Origin: an uncultured Pseudomonadota bacterium
GTDB lineage: Bacteria; Pseudomonadota; Gammaproteobacteria; Burkholderiales; Eutrophovitaceae
DNA: 5,454 bases
Assembly: GCA_937983055.1 (NCBI GenBank)
Contig: CALJLA010000107.1
Location: forward strand, 1 to 5,454
Direction: 5' to 3'
The position numbers and the translations under genes are program-made. The notes beneath the pieces were generated by a model that did no database searches, was not told where the DNA came from, and saw nothing but the letters and a program-made list of their open reading frames with translations. Positions 5,400 through 5,454 of this stretch are shown one piece after another. Position 1 is the stretch's first letter; every line of letters begins with the position of its first letter.

Positions 5400-5454
5400 G
5401 TGCGGCGGCGGTGCATCGCGTTGCTGTGGTGCGTCGCGGCGGCGCTGCCGTCCG
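5400..5454 (+). CDS. Possible start of a secreted-protein gene, cut by window end
   Basis: A GTG at 5400, four bases after the preceding stop codon, opens a frame reading (M)RRRCIALLWCVAAALPS to the window end. Three arginines followed by a hydrophobic run ending in AAALPS look like the n- and h-regions of a Sec signal peptide. The close spacing would suggest co-transcription with the ene-reductase gene. Only 18 codons are visible and there is no clear ribosome binding site, so both the gene and its start are tentative. Confidence 0.35.
   Translation, partial: MRRRCIALLWCVAAALPS

Overview
The window is GC-rich (clearly above 60 % by eye) and tightly packed. All four recognisable genes are on the + strand. 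The gene content is a DnaE2-type error-prone polymerase, a PatB/MalY C-S lyase, a NikR regulator and a XenA/YqjM-type ene-reductase. Together with strong G/C bias at third codon positions and dispersed palindromic repeats, this fits a beta- or gammaproteobacterium. I cannot name the genus from sequence alone.

Layout. (1) Positions 2-1582 hold the 3' half of dnaE2 (imuC), whose 5' end lies outside the window. The reading frame is disturbed twice. A palindromic low-complexity element is inserted in frame (about 679-870), and an in-frame amber codon (944-946) splits the gene, with intact DnaE2 C-terminal sequence resuming in the same frame. (2) Positions 1583-1904 carry no gene. They are filled by two tandem hairpin elements of the CACAGAG family, and the second ends 9 bases before the next start codon. 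(3) Positions 1905-3059 encode a PLP-dependent PatB/MalY-family C-S lyase with all key residues visible. (4) Positions 3060-3554 are a 495-base intergenic region. It holds a strong hairpin terminator, a perfect 15-bp palindrome, one perfect DnaA-box match with three degenerate ones, and a strikingly AT-rich stretch (17 G/C in 60 bases) with an inverted repeat that could be the nikR promoter/operator. (5) Positions 3555-4085 encode NikR with all four nickel ligands and an unusual histidine-rich C-terminal tail. A GC hairpin with a T run follows. (6) Positions 4238-5395 encode an old-yellow-enzyme family FMN oxidoreductase. (7) From 5400 an open frame reads like the start of a signal peptide and runs off the window.

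The genes do not form an obvious pathway. Terminators after the lyase and after nikR suggest separate transcription units. dnaE2 would normally act with ImuA and ImuB in SOS mutagenesis, but neither is in the window. NikR has no nickel transporter gene beside it here. The points of greatest interest are the decay or recoding of dnaE2, the two repeat families at its 3' end, and the His-rich NikR tail. I found no convincing evidence of a wholly new multi-gene system.
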